64,000 bases of DNA from Lethocerus indicus (lineage: Eukaryota > Arthropoda > Insecta > Hemiptera > Belostomatidae): assembly GCA_019843655.1 (NCBI GenBank), contig JACDQD010000011.1:17712604-17776603 (forward strand), given 5' to 3'. The notes below the pieces were generated by a model that saw only the letters and a list, made by a program, of their open reading frames with translations, searched no databases and was not told the DNA's origin. This document shows, in pieces, positions 11,658-24,012 of this stretch (within the stretch, counting starts at the first letter, position 1; each line of letters starts with the position of its first letter). Both the position numbers and the translations under genes were made by a program.

Positions 11658-13740
11658 AAAGGAATTCACACAGCGTAGAGATCCGCCGGGAAATGCAACG
11701 TAAATAGCATCTCGAGTTGTGAGTTGCCGCTGGAGCATATGAGTCACACAGGGAGGGGAAACGAAAATATAATGTTCACGGGCGGTGTTATTTCATCGTG
11801 ACTTCTAATATTGAATCTCAGCCAAGACGACCCCCCCCCGCCCCCGCCGCCGCCCATTTCGGTACAGTAATATAATACCCCGACCCCGAATTCCTTTTCC
11901 TTTGTACCAATGACAATGACTTCTCTGTCAGTAGCACGAAAAACAGAGCGCCGAAAGCGAGAACACAAACGGCGAGTTCATTTCCTCTCATATTTAAAAA
12001 AGCCTTCGGCTTCGTTTTTTAAGTTCAAGGACTTGGTTTGCGGCCCGAGCGTTATTTTAAAAACTAGACTTATCGCTGGTTGTTGGCCCGCGCCTAGTTT
12101 ACGCGGCGGCCACACCAACTTGCTCCAAACTTGTGTTTACTCCGAATTTCCAAGTTGGACACTTCAATCCGATATTTTTACTGCTTTTTTTTCCACAGAA
12201 AAAGTTACGCTCGTGTGTCGGAGCGATCGGGCCGAAACGACAGGGCTTTTTGTCCTCGGCGGGAAAATTACCGGCCGTGTCGCACTTTCCCTCTGAAATA
12301 TTATCGCATTGGAGCGTAACTAGACTGCAGAAATCTAGAGATGCATAAAAACACAGGAGAAAACAAAGAGACAAACAATTTCAAATGATTTCGAGTCAAT
12401 CGTCTTGGCCCGCGTTGTTTCATTTAAAAAATACGATATCCAATAAATTTCATAATAAATATACTATATTTCTCGGAACCAAATCTATTCTGGAACAATT
12501 TCCATCTTCACCAATCATTTCACTCCACGGGGCGGGAAAACTCCAAACACAATTACAAAAAAAAAAAAAAACATTCGCTCAATCGTACATATTCAAATGT
12601 TGGTGGTACGCCAATAAAATTTATGGCACTTTCTCAACTTCACAAATATTCACCTCCCAATAACAACATAAATATTAACATCGGATAACGTTCAGCCAAT
12701 TCAAAGCGATGAAGTCATCAGTTAAATATGCTAAATGTATATTTGTACATATATTTATATTCAAGTCCCCTTTCGTATATTATTTTTAAAATTATACTAA
12801 ATAATTTGGCCGCGAACAGTCATCTCGTATAGCGTACCCCAAATGACTGCCAACGCCGATTATTAAAGTTCACAAGTCAGGGCTGTAAAACATTCTTTTT
12901 AAATGTTTTTTTTTTAATTCGGGGAGCCCGTCGGGTCGTTTCCCTCCCCCCCCCCCACAAGAAACGCTTTTTGAAAGTGTTAAGTGTTGAGAAAATTTGG
13001 TGAGAAATTGTAGACGGGCAGATATTATTGTGGCCGCCGTCCGAAAACTCTGTTCATTAACCCAATTTCTCCGCACTGTTTTAGAATTCAGCTGTTTCAA
13101 TAAATCATCGGTAGCCGCCGCTTTTAAAACCCACGAAACGAGTGCCTGTGCAGCATGCAGTCAGACCCTAAAATAATACATTAGGCAGAGCTGCGCATAT
13201 CTGTATTTTTATATAAAGAAAAAAAACCTACACATACCTTACATTTACCTACACATACTGATATTATTTCCAGAATAATGGCCAAACGTGCAGAGATCGC
13301 AGCAAGCGAAATTGAGGATCTTGAACTCTAATATGGTGAAATTGAGTTGGTATAAATTTGGTCCCATACAAAAGCAGAATTAATTAGAGGCATACATTGA
13401 AAATGTTTGGGTAAGTTCCGAAACAGTTTTTTAATTATATAAAGAGTAAATACATCCAATAAAAAGATATTTGTATTTAAATCAGATACTACTTCAGATA
13501 CTGTACACAAGCTTCATTGCTCATAATGTCATAATTTGAAATCTTTTGTCCAAGATAATAATTTATCTAATTACGATGGTGTACTTCAGCCGGCTTAGTT
13601 ATCAAGAGTTGTTGACAAATTCTATTGTAATTTGACTGCTTACTCGATGAAAATTTTATTATATTTATTTTATTTTTAAATTTTCACTGAAGAACCTAAC
13701 CCAAGAATTGTGCATAAATAAATAAACATTATTGCTGCAT

Positions 13741-14488
13741 TATGGCTATTATAATAATAGTTTATCTGGAACGAGCAAACCAAAATTTATTTTGTTATAT
13801 AAAATTGATTATTACTATTGTTTTACTTTTCTTTGCTCTTTGTGTATAATTAATATTACTTTTAAATTATAATATATTACTTTCAACATGTAATATTTTA
13901 CTTATTTAATTACATAGCACTTACATTTATTTTAACTACATAATATGTAAATTTTGTACATTATTTCTTAGAATTAGGAGAAAAATTTGCAGCCCCAGGC
14001 CCTGAGAAATCAGACAATATTCTAGTTGAAATGAAACTGTTGGCAATTCTAATTTTTGTAGTATGTATTGAGAAGACAGACACTCTGCATATCCCATATC
14101 ATACATTGATATCTATTGATATATAGATAATATCAATATAGACAATAATCAAAGATTAATCTTGGTCAAAAATGCATAATAGCAATACCAAAACTAATTT
14201 ATTTTTATTAGGAGTATTAATTATATTCGCAAAAATAATGTACAAAATTTACATATTATATAGTTAAAATGAATGTAAGTGCTATGTAATGAAATAAATT
14301 AAATGATATATTACATGTTGAAAGCATCATCTACAATGCTTGAAAGTGTCTGTAACCTACAATTTAAAAATAATATTAATCATACACAAAGAGCAAAGAA
14401 AAGTAAAACAATAGTAATAATCAATTTTATATAACAAAATAAATTTTGGTTTGTTCATTCCAGATAAACTATTATTATAATAGCCATT
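13741..14488. mobile_element. Foldback element with long inverted arms
   Basis: Bases 13741-13969 are repeated in reverse complement at 14231-14488 with high identity. For example, atggctattataataatag and caaaccaaaatttattttgt in the left arm match the reversed right arm. Most differences are single substitutions, except one block of about 36 bases in the right arm (near 14324-14360) that replaces unrelated sequence in the left. The loop (about 260 bp) carries no reading frame. The structure fits a foldback transposon or large MITE; no transposase is present. Confidence 0.85.
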
Positions 14489-16032
14489 ATAAACTATTTT
14501 GTTTATTTTACCATAATCTATTATTGTTATGATCATGAATTCATAATAAATAATAAACTCTTGCACTGGCTATTTCTTGTTAGGTAACTGAATAAATGCT
14601 GCACGGAATGTGTAGTAAAAAACGTTGTGTAAATTAAAAACAAGGAAACTAATTTAGAGGTCAATTCTTTCTGTATCTCTATTTTCAGTCTTGAGTCACT
14701 GTTTTATTTCTACAATTTGTGTTCGGTATTTTGGCAAAAAGGCAATGGAGGTATTATGTTCTTTCATTCGCAGACAGGGAATTGTTGACATTATTGTAAT
14801 GAACGTAAATAATAACAATAGTTTACAGCAAAAATAATGCACAATGCATTTAACAGATTGGTAATCATTCCTACAGATTTATCCATTTGTTTACTTTATT
14901 ACACAGTGTTTAATTTCTTTTGGAATAAGTCTGCATATTATTCTGGGGGTAAATATTGCTTTTGTAAATGTAAATAATAGTTCACATGAATAAATCATTT
15001 ACTGAATTTGTTATTGACCAAAGAATTGCCTTATATAAATTTAAATTGCACTATTCAATTTTTAATACCAACCACATTATTTTTAATAATGCGTAATCTT
15101 TTTTAAATGCCATGTTTTATATGTTTTTTATATTTTATATATTAATGAAGTAAATTTTAAAATAAAGTTTATTATTAATAATATAAATTATAAAATGTTT
15201 AATATATAAATGTATTATTTAAGTAATAAATATGTGTAACAATTTTACAAATTGATAAAAGTTAGTTTTGATTTTTCTTTGTTCTTTACATACACTATAA
15301 CAATTAATAATATTGTTAAATTGTATCAAAACAAATAATAAAAATAGACATTTTTGGTATTTCAAATAAGAAATAAATATATTATAATAAATGAAATAAT
15401 GAATAGTGAGTGTTTTGATTATATTTTTTATTAATCATTACTGATTCTGTTCTCAAAATTATTATTATAAATTGTAAAAATAATCTCATTCCATGTAACT
15501 TTAGCAACTACTGAACACCTAATTTAGGAACATTTGAACCCACACAAGCACCGTAACTGAATTAGTCTAGTGATAGTGAATCACCAATTCAATGTCCCCA
15601 TTAAGTTATTTTGGATTTAGCTGAATCACACGGTGTAAGATGTTTACATCACAGTGATAATTTAGATTTTAAAATAAATATTCCGCGGCCACCCGAATGT
15701 TAGTCTAAATTTATTTTATTCTGCTTCTCGATGATTTCAACTTTCTGATGGCACAGCACTGCAATGACAGTGCATAAAGGAAACAAACACTCTGTAATTT
15801 AGATTGAAATAGGAGATCTGGATGATGATTTTAAATATATTATATAAGTGGAAACCTTAGTCTAATCCTAGGTTGTTAATTAATTATTATTTCTGTTTAA
15901 ATATTGATAAAAATTAATGTTCCTTACAATAATAACAATAAAAAAATGCTTCCTTGTAATTATGTTCATATTATTTTATAATTGTTTGTCATATTTATTA
16001 ATGCGATTTATTAATTTATACTGTTTGTAGGC
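14489..16032. other. AT-rich gene-free stretch
   Basis: This is very AT-rich DNA with many TTATTA-type runs. No open frame, exon-like segment or structured RNA was recognised. Confidence 0.6.
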
Positions 16033-16132
16033 AGCAGTACCAGGGAGCGTTTGGATAGTTCAAAGGTTTGCCGCTAGATGGCGACACCAAGCAATCCTCC
16101 CTAGCGTCAATTTTCCAATTCACAAGTCCATC

Positions 16133-17630
16133 ATGGCCGCTGTCTGGTCAGGTGTATTTGTCTATTAGCATAATTATTATAATCATTATTTCTAGCTAAG
16201 ATACAGGATTTTTATTGTTTAATGTTCGAATTTATTATTAACAGTGCAGATGCGATATTAATATCATTGAAAACCTATACCGTATAAACAGAAAATTATT
16301 ATGATTAAAGGGTTTAAAAGAGAGATTAAAAGTTATTATTAACAGAACAGAGAGGATAATTAAAATAATGTTGACTGGATAAACCAGGAGATATTTCAAG
16401 TTGAGATTTTGTTGCTTGACTATTTTTCAAAGGGTTTATTATTTTATGTGAAATTTTATAGTAGTCATGTCACACCTATAATTATTTCATATTTTAACTT
16501 TTATTTTGTTTCTCTGCGTAATAATAATAATAATTATTATTGTCATTATTTCTAGGCGACATCGGATTTATTATTTAATTTTATAATTTATTGTCAAAAG
16601 TGTAGGCAATAATTAATATAACTGTATACCGTGTATAAAAAATTATGATCGAAAAAATTATTGAAGAGTTTGCCAACGTTGGAGACATTTTTAATTCGAT
16701 CGCAATTTTTAAATTATTACGAATATAACCGTAGAACACAGTGTGTTCTTCAAAATTAAAAATCAGTTTGAAAATATTTGACGGGAGCGCGGTAAGTTGG
16801 CGGCGTGTTCAGGGAACGAACTCCTTCAACCTCCTGAAATCCTGATATTGAACTCAGCACTTTTCGAGTTTGACAAAGTCATTTGCCAACAAAACAACCT
16901 TCGTTCGGCTCTCAGTGGAATTGATGAAACAACCGGAGTCTCTACTGAAAAAGGCGCCACGGTAAGTTTTCGTCTAATTGATATTTAGGAAGGTAAGTAA
17001 ATTAACTCTATAACAAAATGTTCCACAATCTTCAAAATCTGAAAACCAACAGAAATCGTCCGCTGTGTCAATGGCGACGGCCAATTTTGAAATAAAAACT
17101 TTAATATTCCGAAGGTCAAACGCCAAATTGGAAAATTGAATTATTTAGGAATTATTAGCGATTTAATGCGGGAGACTTTCATTTTGTTTTATAATTGATT
17201 TTGAAAACTTGTCTTAAATTTTACTCGAAGGAAAAGGAAATGTGTTTTCAGTTTGTTAAATGTTTCTTTTCGATAAGTCGTCTCGTATCAATATCTGCAG
17301 TTGAAGATAAAATTATAAAAAATTTTCGGAAATTTAATGTGTAATAAACGCATTAAATGTACTTAACGAATATATTATTTTCTTATTGTTTCCACCATTT
17401 TTCCGTCATCATAAATCAAATGAAATAAAATCTATATACTGGTTTTCTACTGTATATTCCCTAATAGTTTTTTTAAAAGCGTTTATGTCCTAATAGTTTG
17501 GATTTTAGAATATTTTAATACAGCAAAGTCTTAATAAAAACGGTTTTTCTTTTTCGGGGGTCGAAACAGGTTAACCAACCTAAGCGAGGTGCACATCTTT
17601 ATAACCTTCCCGCTGTGGTTACAGATTTGA
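16133..17630 (+). CDS. Short upstream ORF, possibly first cistron of the NDUFAF7 mRNA
   Basis: ATG at 16133 has A at -3 and G at +4, an excellent Kozak context. Exon 1 is 16133-16151 and ends in phase 1 before gtgtat. Exon 2 is 16813-16961, after gtgttcag and before gtaagt. The join is in phase and continues without stops. If exon 2 is spliced to the acceptor at 17624/17625, two more codons follow (ATT TGA), giving 57 residues with TGA at 17628-17630, one base before the NDUFAF7 ATG. The protein begins MAAVWSGNELLQPPEILIL and has an acidic, Ser/Thr-rich tail. It has no signal peptide or domain I recognise. Alternatives are read-through past 16961 (ten more codons) or a weak acceptor at 17052 giving 29 more codons. 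The exon join is inferred; function unknown. Confidence 0.5.
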
Positions 17631-17631
17631 A

Positions 17632-20600
17632 ATGTTGTTCGCGAGCCGGACTTGTTGCGGCAGAGTTTTGTATTTCTCGTCCAAACAGCGGAGGTACAAA
17701 AGCTGGACGATTGCAGGGAACAGTAACAACAACACTGTGGTGACAGAGGAGAGCGCAAAAGGCGTTTTAGAGAATGTCGTGAGCTCGATCAAAGCCGTCG
17801 GACCGATGACTATTGCCGACTACATGAGAACGGCCCTGTTGAGCCCCGATTTCGGATATTACATAGGCAAGCAGGTTTTCGGACGCCAGGGCGACTTCGT
17901 CACTTCGCCCGAAATCAGCCAGCTTTTCGGCGAAGTGCGTCACAACTTCGCAACCAATATACCCGTCCATCAAAACTTAGCCCTGTCCCTTACAAATAAA
18001 GCAGGTTACAGTGGCACAAGTATACTAGTATAGACTATACAGGCCTATTTATATTGCTACTTTAACATCAACATATCTAACTGTATTGTACAGTTATCAC
18101 GATAAAGTTAAAAATATTACAGCGGCGCAAGTATTCGAGCTTTCCGTAGAAACTCCCAAACCTATTTGATTTACTTTTCAAGAATATTTGGGCTAGTTTG
18201 TCACAAACCAGTTTTCTTCGTACCCCGGGACTATCATCCAGGTGTTTATTTATAAAAATGAACAAATAAAATGCGCATGAACATATTAATCATTTGTGAC
18301 GTGTACAGACGAGATTGGTGCATAATTGTTTCAACATTTTTATTTTATAAGAAATAACAATATAATAAGAACTAGCAGTATAATATATTGGAAGGTTTTA
18401 AACTATTTTTAAAGGTTAGAAATAAAGGATTTGGAACGATAAACTGATTACTCTCTTCATTTGCATTTTGGGCCTGAAACTAGATCATATTTGTTATTTA
18501 ACAAAGGAAATGTTATGAGCAATAATTAACTAATATAATAATTATTATAAACTTGTGTTATAGCCATTGCTCCAATTATGTATTCTGAATGATAAATAGG
18601 CCTTATTATTCACTCTTCATCTGTATATTGTTGACTAAATGAAATCTAATAGTTTGATACTAATTTTTTGTCACCAGTTAATCAGTGTTTGGTCTGTACA
18701 CGAATGGGAGAAGCTTCGCAGTCCAAAACCTCTGCAGATTGTCGAACTTGGGCCAGGTAGAGGTGCAATGATCAAGGACATTCTGAAGGTATGAAACACA
18801 CGTATTTGTACACGTTCTTATATACAATTTGTGTGGCAGCAAATCGATACTCGTAGTACATGTAATAATGCGTGTACATTTAATAATGTTAACGCAAAAT
18901 CTTAGGCTGAGAATCTCGGGAATTTAACCCTTTACTCTTCCAGGTATTTATGAAAATTATCACTCAGCAATTTAAGATCATTTTTGGAAAAATGTTTCAA
19001 GATAAGTTATCAATAATTGTTTATGATATAGATGCGGTTAATAATTAATTTTATTAATGGGTCAGATGTTTTTTGTTTCTTTTTTTATCGTTTTATATAA
19101 AATATATGAATTTTTATTTTATGAAATCATATTTATATACTATGAATTTTTATAATACTGCGTATTATCATACACGTATTGTCTTATTATCTATGTATTG
19201 GATATGTATGTAAGCAGTATAAAACCCATATAGTTTGTCTTAAATCCTTACCGAATATATTTAAATAATGAGCATCGGAGAAAACTTTATAAACAAATTT
19301 TTTTACAAATTTGTTTGTCCCAATTCAGGTTTACAACGGGCTGAATTTGAACAAGGACATAAGCGTCCATTTGGTTGAAATAAGTCCTAAACTTAGCCGA
19401 TTGCAGTATGAAGCGCTCTGCGGAGATTTTGGCAGCAGCGATGGTCATCATTTCGACAAAGGTGGCCAGGACACGAGTTATTACCGGAGGGGCAGAACTA
19501 AGGAGGGCGTAGAAGTATTCTGGTACACAGCGTTCAGTCAAGTACCGAAAGGTTTCTCTTGCATTTTGGCCAATGAATTTTTTGACGCCCTTCCAATTCA
19601 TAAGTTTCAGGTTACTTGCAGTATAAATTATTACTTTGCTGATAATTTTAAGGGAGTTTTTTACTGAGAGGCTTTGAAGTATATCGATATTCCCGTCATT
19701 TTTAGTCTACATTCTTCTGCTTGATCACTGTATTATGTGTATTTAAATATACATTGTATTATCATTCGAGAGACTTTGAAGCATATCTATACTCCTGTGA
19801 TTTTCCACCTCAATTCTTCTGTTTGGCCTGAACTGAATGGAATACAGTTACAGAATTATTATAATACTCCGTTATATATGACAGAAAGCAAAAGTGTCGA
19901 AGAAATAAGTTTTGTTATTGTGTGCAGAAATTAGTAGAACTTATTTGTATAGTTCTATTGGCAACTACACATATATTTATTGTAACAATAACATATTTCT
20001 GTAATGATATTTCTTTGTTTGTTTTTATAGAAAACGGAAGATGGTTGGAGAGAAGTATTGATTGATATTGATAAGAACAATAACAACTGTTTACGCTATG
20101 TGATATCCCGTCACCCGACTCCAGCATCAAAACTGTTTGCGCCGGTAAATACTCCAATCTCTCCAAATATTGGATAAGTATGATTTTAATATTCGCCGTA
20201 TTGCTATTAATACTAGTATAATAATTGTTCATAAACAGATTGCCATATATGATAGAGTATACCTTCAATATCCTCCAAGAAATTTGAGCGCTTTAAGCTG
20301 TTCCATACGTGGAAAAAACCAATTCACACTATTCACTATTCTTCTCGATATTCTGTATCCTCTTCTTTCTATTTTCCTGCCCAATGAGGAAATAAACAAA
20401 GGAAATTGTCTCAAGAATAGTATTGAATCATAGTATTCCATCTAGTGTTCCACTTGAAAATATATTCTAATTTCCAATGGAACAGAAGCCCAGGGTGGCA
20501 GTATTAATTACTATATTTGTGATTGTTTCATTTATTTTGTCGAAACAGTTACGGAGTTTTGTTGCGGAGGGGACTGGAGAAAAACATTTTGTCAAATGTG

Positions 20601-21250
20601 AGCACCAAATTTGGGGAATAACTATTCGCTAGAGTTTAAGACATAATTAAACTTTGACTGTGATGGTCTGACAGACTATTGATACCTGTTGATACCTGTA
20701 TTCAATTTCTTTGTTTCAGAAGGACAGTATAGAGGAGAGTGGCGATAAAGGAAAACTCGAGATGGCGGCGGCGCGGACAGAAAGCCGACAACCGATAACC
20801 ATCGGGAGGTTTCACCCGAATCTTGTTTGCTGATCAAAGAGATGTGTTGTCGACTGGAAGAAGATGGCGGTATGGCACTGATCATAGACTACGGCCACAC
20901 CGGTGACAAACACGACACATTCAGGGTATAATAACTCGTTGCATTCCTTGGGTTCACATAAATTTCAATTAAAAAAAAAAACCCCAGTATACCACGATAA
21001 ATAGTAGTTCACTATGTTCGTGATGTATGAAGTTTTGATGTATACCAATTCAAGTACTTTTTCAACATATTGTCCTGTAGAACACAGATTTTCATCTCAA
21101 GAAAATTATTGGGAATCAATTGGGCCACGACTGACTGATTCAAATTAAGAGGTTAGCAATAGTGAAGCAATTTTAAAGTCTCGTTAAAATAATTAATGCT
21201 CATCTCTTCATTAATATGAAATCCTTTTATTTAAAAGGGTTTATATTACC

Positions 21251-21300
<50 letters not shown>

Positions 21301-21898
21301 TCTTCTGTGTAACTGTTAAATAAATATATTGCTTTTAAATGATTTTAAAGGGTCTGAAAGTGGGTATTATTTTGACAGAAAATCAAATTTTTTAAACATT
21401 CTTGTCCAAAATAAGGATATCAGTCCACAGCATGAGTAAACCATAAATGTTGACATGATTTTTTTTTTATTAATGGTTTATAATAACAAACTGAAACAGT
21501 TGCAAAAGTGACAGAAAATCATGCAGTAATAATCAAATATTATATTATTGTTGATACATCTCCATTGAGCATTTCATTTATAATAAAATTTTTATAAATA
21601 TAAAGTATATTATATTTATATTGGTGTATTTAAGTGGTATTGAGTTTCAACAAAATTTCTTTTCATGACAGAGCAGTAAATGAAATACAAATTGAAGGAG
21701 ATGAAAAAAAATTAGAATCCCAAGCGAGACAAAGTTGTGATTATTTAACAAAACTTGTTTACATGCAATAAAAATTTATTATAGCTGTGCCCGTTGCAGT
21801 ATTTCGCCAATCATAACACGCTCAAATAATTATTTCAATTTATTGCAAATTTATTTATTTTTCAATGAATAACATGAAAAATGTATATGTATAATGTG

Positions 21899-21939
<41 letters not shown>

Positions 21940-23803
21940 TCTTCTATGTCTAACTGGTAAATAAATATATCCCTTTTAAGGGTTGGCAGTGAGAGTTTGA
22001 TTCTCACTGTGGAAAGTACAAATAAACATAGACTAAGAATTAGATTAAACTAGCTTAGGCCAAGTTTAATATCCATTGAGCATGTGGACAGTTACTTGTA
22101 ACAGTTTTCATTTCTTAAAAAGCCACAAGTGAAAATAGTAGTTATGTGGCGGCCAATGAGTAAAGAATATTGAAAATCTTAAATTTTCCTGTTTTGTACA
22201 ACTAAAGATTTTATTTTTTATTAACAGGTAATGTCTGAAAGCATCCTGAAATAAGATTCTGGCAGACAACATTTTAAGTTTCCCAGTGTGTTTTCAATTG
22301 AAAGTAGTTTATATAAATAAGAAGTTTGTAATGTAAATACTGTGGTAGGCGTATTATAAATAAGAATATTGAAACCTGTAGCCAACTTATTGTGACTTTT
22401 TTCTGAAACATTTTTTTTTTAATCCTGTCGTAGGCATTTAAGGGTCACGAAGTTCATGACCCCTCGTCGATCCTGGAAATGCGGATTTGACTGCCGATGT
22501 GGATTTCTCCTACCTGAAGAATTGCGCTCCAAGTGACCAAGCTGTAGTCGTAGGGCCTGTCTCCCAGAACACTTTCCTGAACAACATGCACATCAATCTC
22601 AGGCTCCAGGTATTCCGTTGACAACATTAAATATCTGGAGGATATAAGTTCCATCATAATAGGAGGATATAATATCCATCAATAAGTTCTGATAACTCTT
22701 CCTCTTAGCTTTTTCCAATCATACTGTCCATAATTGAAGCAGATGACATGAAAAAAGCCTGCATGAAACATTAGGGTATACATTATTGAATAGTGATCAT
22801 GAATTAAGGTCTGTATATTTAATTTACTGGATTCTAACGAGTCTACCGGAATTTATGATTTACTCGAGTTTAATATCAAATTAAATATTGTATTTTTCTA
22901 ATTTTTTTCCATTCAAGATGAAAATAGGAGCTCTTGCAATCATATATAAGATTAACTTTTTTGACGGTCTGGAATCAATTACAGTTCATGAATAAAAATT
23001 CATGATTCGGCATCTCATTATTTATTATTTCCATTTTAAGTTTTTTAACCATTCTTGTCCAAAATATGGACAAACTGAAACAGTTGCAAAAGTGACAGCG
23101 AATCATTCGGTAATAATCAAATATTTTATTATTGTTGATACATCTCCATTGAACATTTCATTCATTATTAATTTAAAAATATAAAGTATATTATATTTAT
23201 ATTGGTGTAGTTAAGTGGTATTAAATTTCTATAACATTTTTTTTCATGACAGAGCAGTAAATGAGATACAAATTGAAGGAAAAAAAAAATTAGAATCCCA
23301 AGCGAGACAAAGTTGTAATTACTTAACAAACATTTTTTACATACAATAAAAATTTATTGCATCCGTGCCCGTTGCAGGATTTCGCCAATCATAACTCAGC
23401 TCAAATAATTATTGGTATCTATAGCGAATTTATTGATTTTTATTTTTTAATGAATGAACAAATAAACATAGGCTAACAATTAGATCAAACTAGCTTTAGG
23501 CCGAGTTTAATATCCGTTAAAAAAAAAATCATTGTCAGTATTTTTCTCAGTCAATTATTTAGTCTTTTTTTCTCGGTCTTTGTTTAGGCCTTTTGTTTAA
23601 TAATCGATCGATGTTTCCTTTATTTTAAGATTCTGCTGAGAAATTGTAAAACGAAGGAGGAACGAGATAACCTGATGAGTGGCTACCGCATGCTGATGGA
23701 CGGTGACAAGATGGGCGACAGGTTTAAAATTATGGCACTTTTTCCGGCTGTCCTCGACAAATTCATCAAAGCTGTGCCAGTTGCAGGATTCGGCCAATCA
23801 TAA
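17632..23803 (+). CDS. NDUFAF7: NDUFAF7 / MidA family protein arginine methyltransferase, complex I assembly (two frame breaks)
   Basis: This is a mitochondrial SAM-dependent methyltransferase; in animals NDUFAF7 symmetrically dimethylates an arginine of NDUFS2 during early complex I assembly. Exons are 17632-17934, 18678-18788, 19329-19610, 20031-20144, 20720-20925, 22434-22609 and 23630-23803, all phase 0 with GT..AG borders. The predicted length is about 455 residues, close to the usual 440. The N-terminus is basic and hydroxylated, as in a mitochondrial presequence. Visible family motifs are VTSPEISQLFGE (exon 1), the SAM loop ELGPGRG (residues 124-130), SVHLVEISPKLS, LANEFFDALPIHKFQ, DGWREVLIDID, IDYGHTGDKHDTFR, DLTADVDFSYL and GYRMLMDGDKMGDRF. 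Exon 5 (206 bp) and exon 6 (176 bp) are each one base short. The conserved frame is lost between about 20748 and 20830 and again at the cccc tract near 22459-22465. Either these are sequence errors or the gene is newly broken. Its intron and 3' side contain duplicated fragments of its own tail. Confidence 0.9.
21252..21297. repeat. (TA)n microsatellite in NDUFAF7 intron 5
   Basis: A pure TA run. Its right flank (aaattcttct..taac.g.taaataaatatat) recurs after the run at 21902-21936, so the two microsatellites are duplicates of one locus. Confidence 0.9.
21392..22076 (+). repeat. Intronic duplication, copy A (contains relic of NDUFAF7 last exon)
   Basis: Copy A of a segment repeated at 23040-23518. 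Shared blocks in the same order are attcttgtccaaaata, aaactgaaacagttgcaaaa, gttgatacatctccattga, catgacagagcagtaaatga, tagaatcccaagcgagacaa and tagatTaaactagctt. At 21784-21823 it holds a diverged copy of the coding end of exon 7 (gctgtgcc.gttgcag..tt.gccaatcataa). It also contains the TA run at 21902-21936. Confidence 0.85.
21902..21936. repeat. (TA)n microsatellite inside duplication copy A
   Basis: A TA run of about 35 bases followed by aattcttct, the same context as at 21297. Just downstream (21990-22010) gtgag and ctcac pair around agtttgatt, a weak tRNA T-arm resemblance. Confidence 0.9.
23040..23518 (+). repeat. Intronic duplication, copy B (contains relic of NDUFAF7 last exon)
   Basis: Copy B of 21392-22076, in the intron just before the true last exon. 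A relic of the exon 7 3' end lies at 23363-23403 (gtgcccgttgcaggatttcgccaatcataa). The genuine exon at 23768-23810 reads gtgccagttgcaggattcgg there, so three versions of the C-terminal codons lie within 2 kb. Confidence 0.85.
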
Positions 23804-24012
23804 TACGCTCAAATTATTATTTCTATATTTATGGCAGTAATCTGTGACCGATCGTATGTGGTTCTAAGACATTGTCCAGAAATAGTTATCAATTTGTTTT
23901 TTTTTGTAGGGTTATACATATCTGTATATATATAAGTTGAACGTGCTCGAAATTTGTATGAAAAAAATGTAAATATACATTGGAAATGTGTGTCCACAAC
24001 AGGAAATTTTAT

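Larger units (their letters stand above)
9461..13260. other. Gene-free stretch
   Basis: Several open frames of 60-130 codons exist, for example 9468-9758 (+) and 11910-12296 (+). None has family similarity I recognise, convincing codon bias or splice partners, and frames on both strands overlap. It contains one AT microsatellite, a degraded family R fragment, a retroposon-like AATAAAG tail (11428-11466) and a tRNA-like T-arm. Confidence 0.45.
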
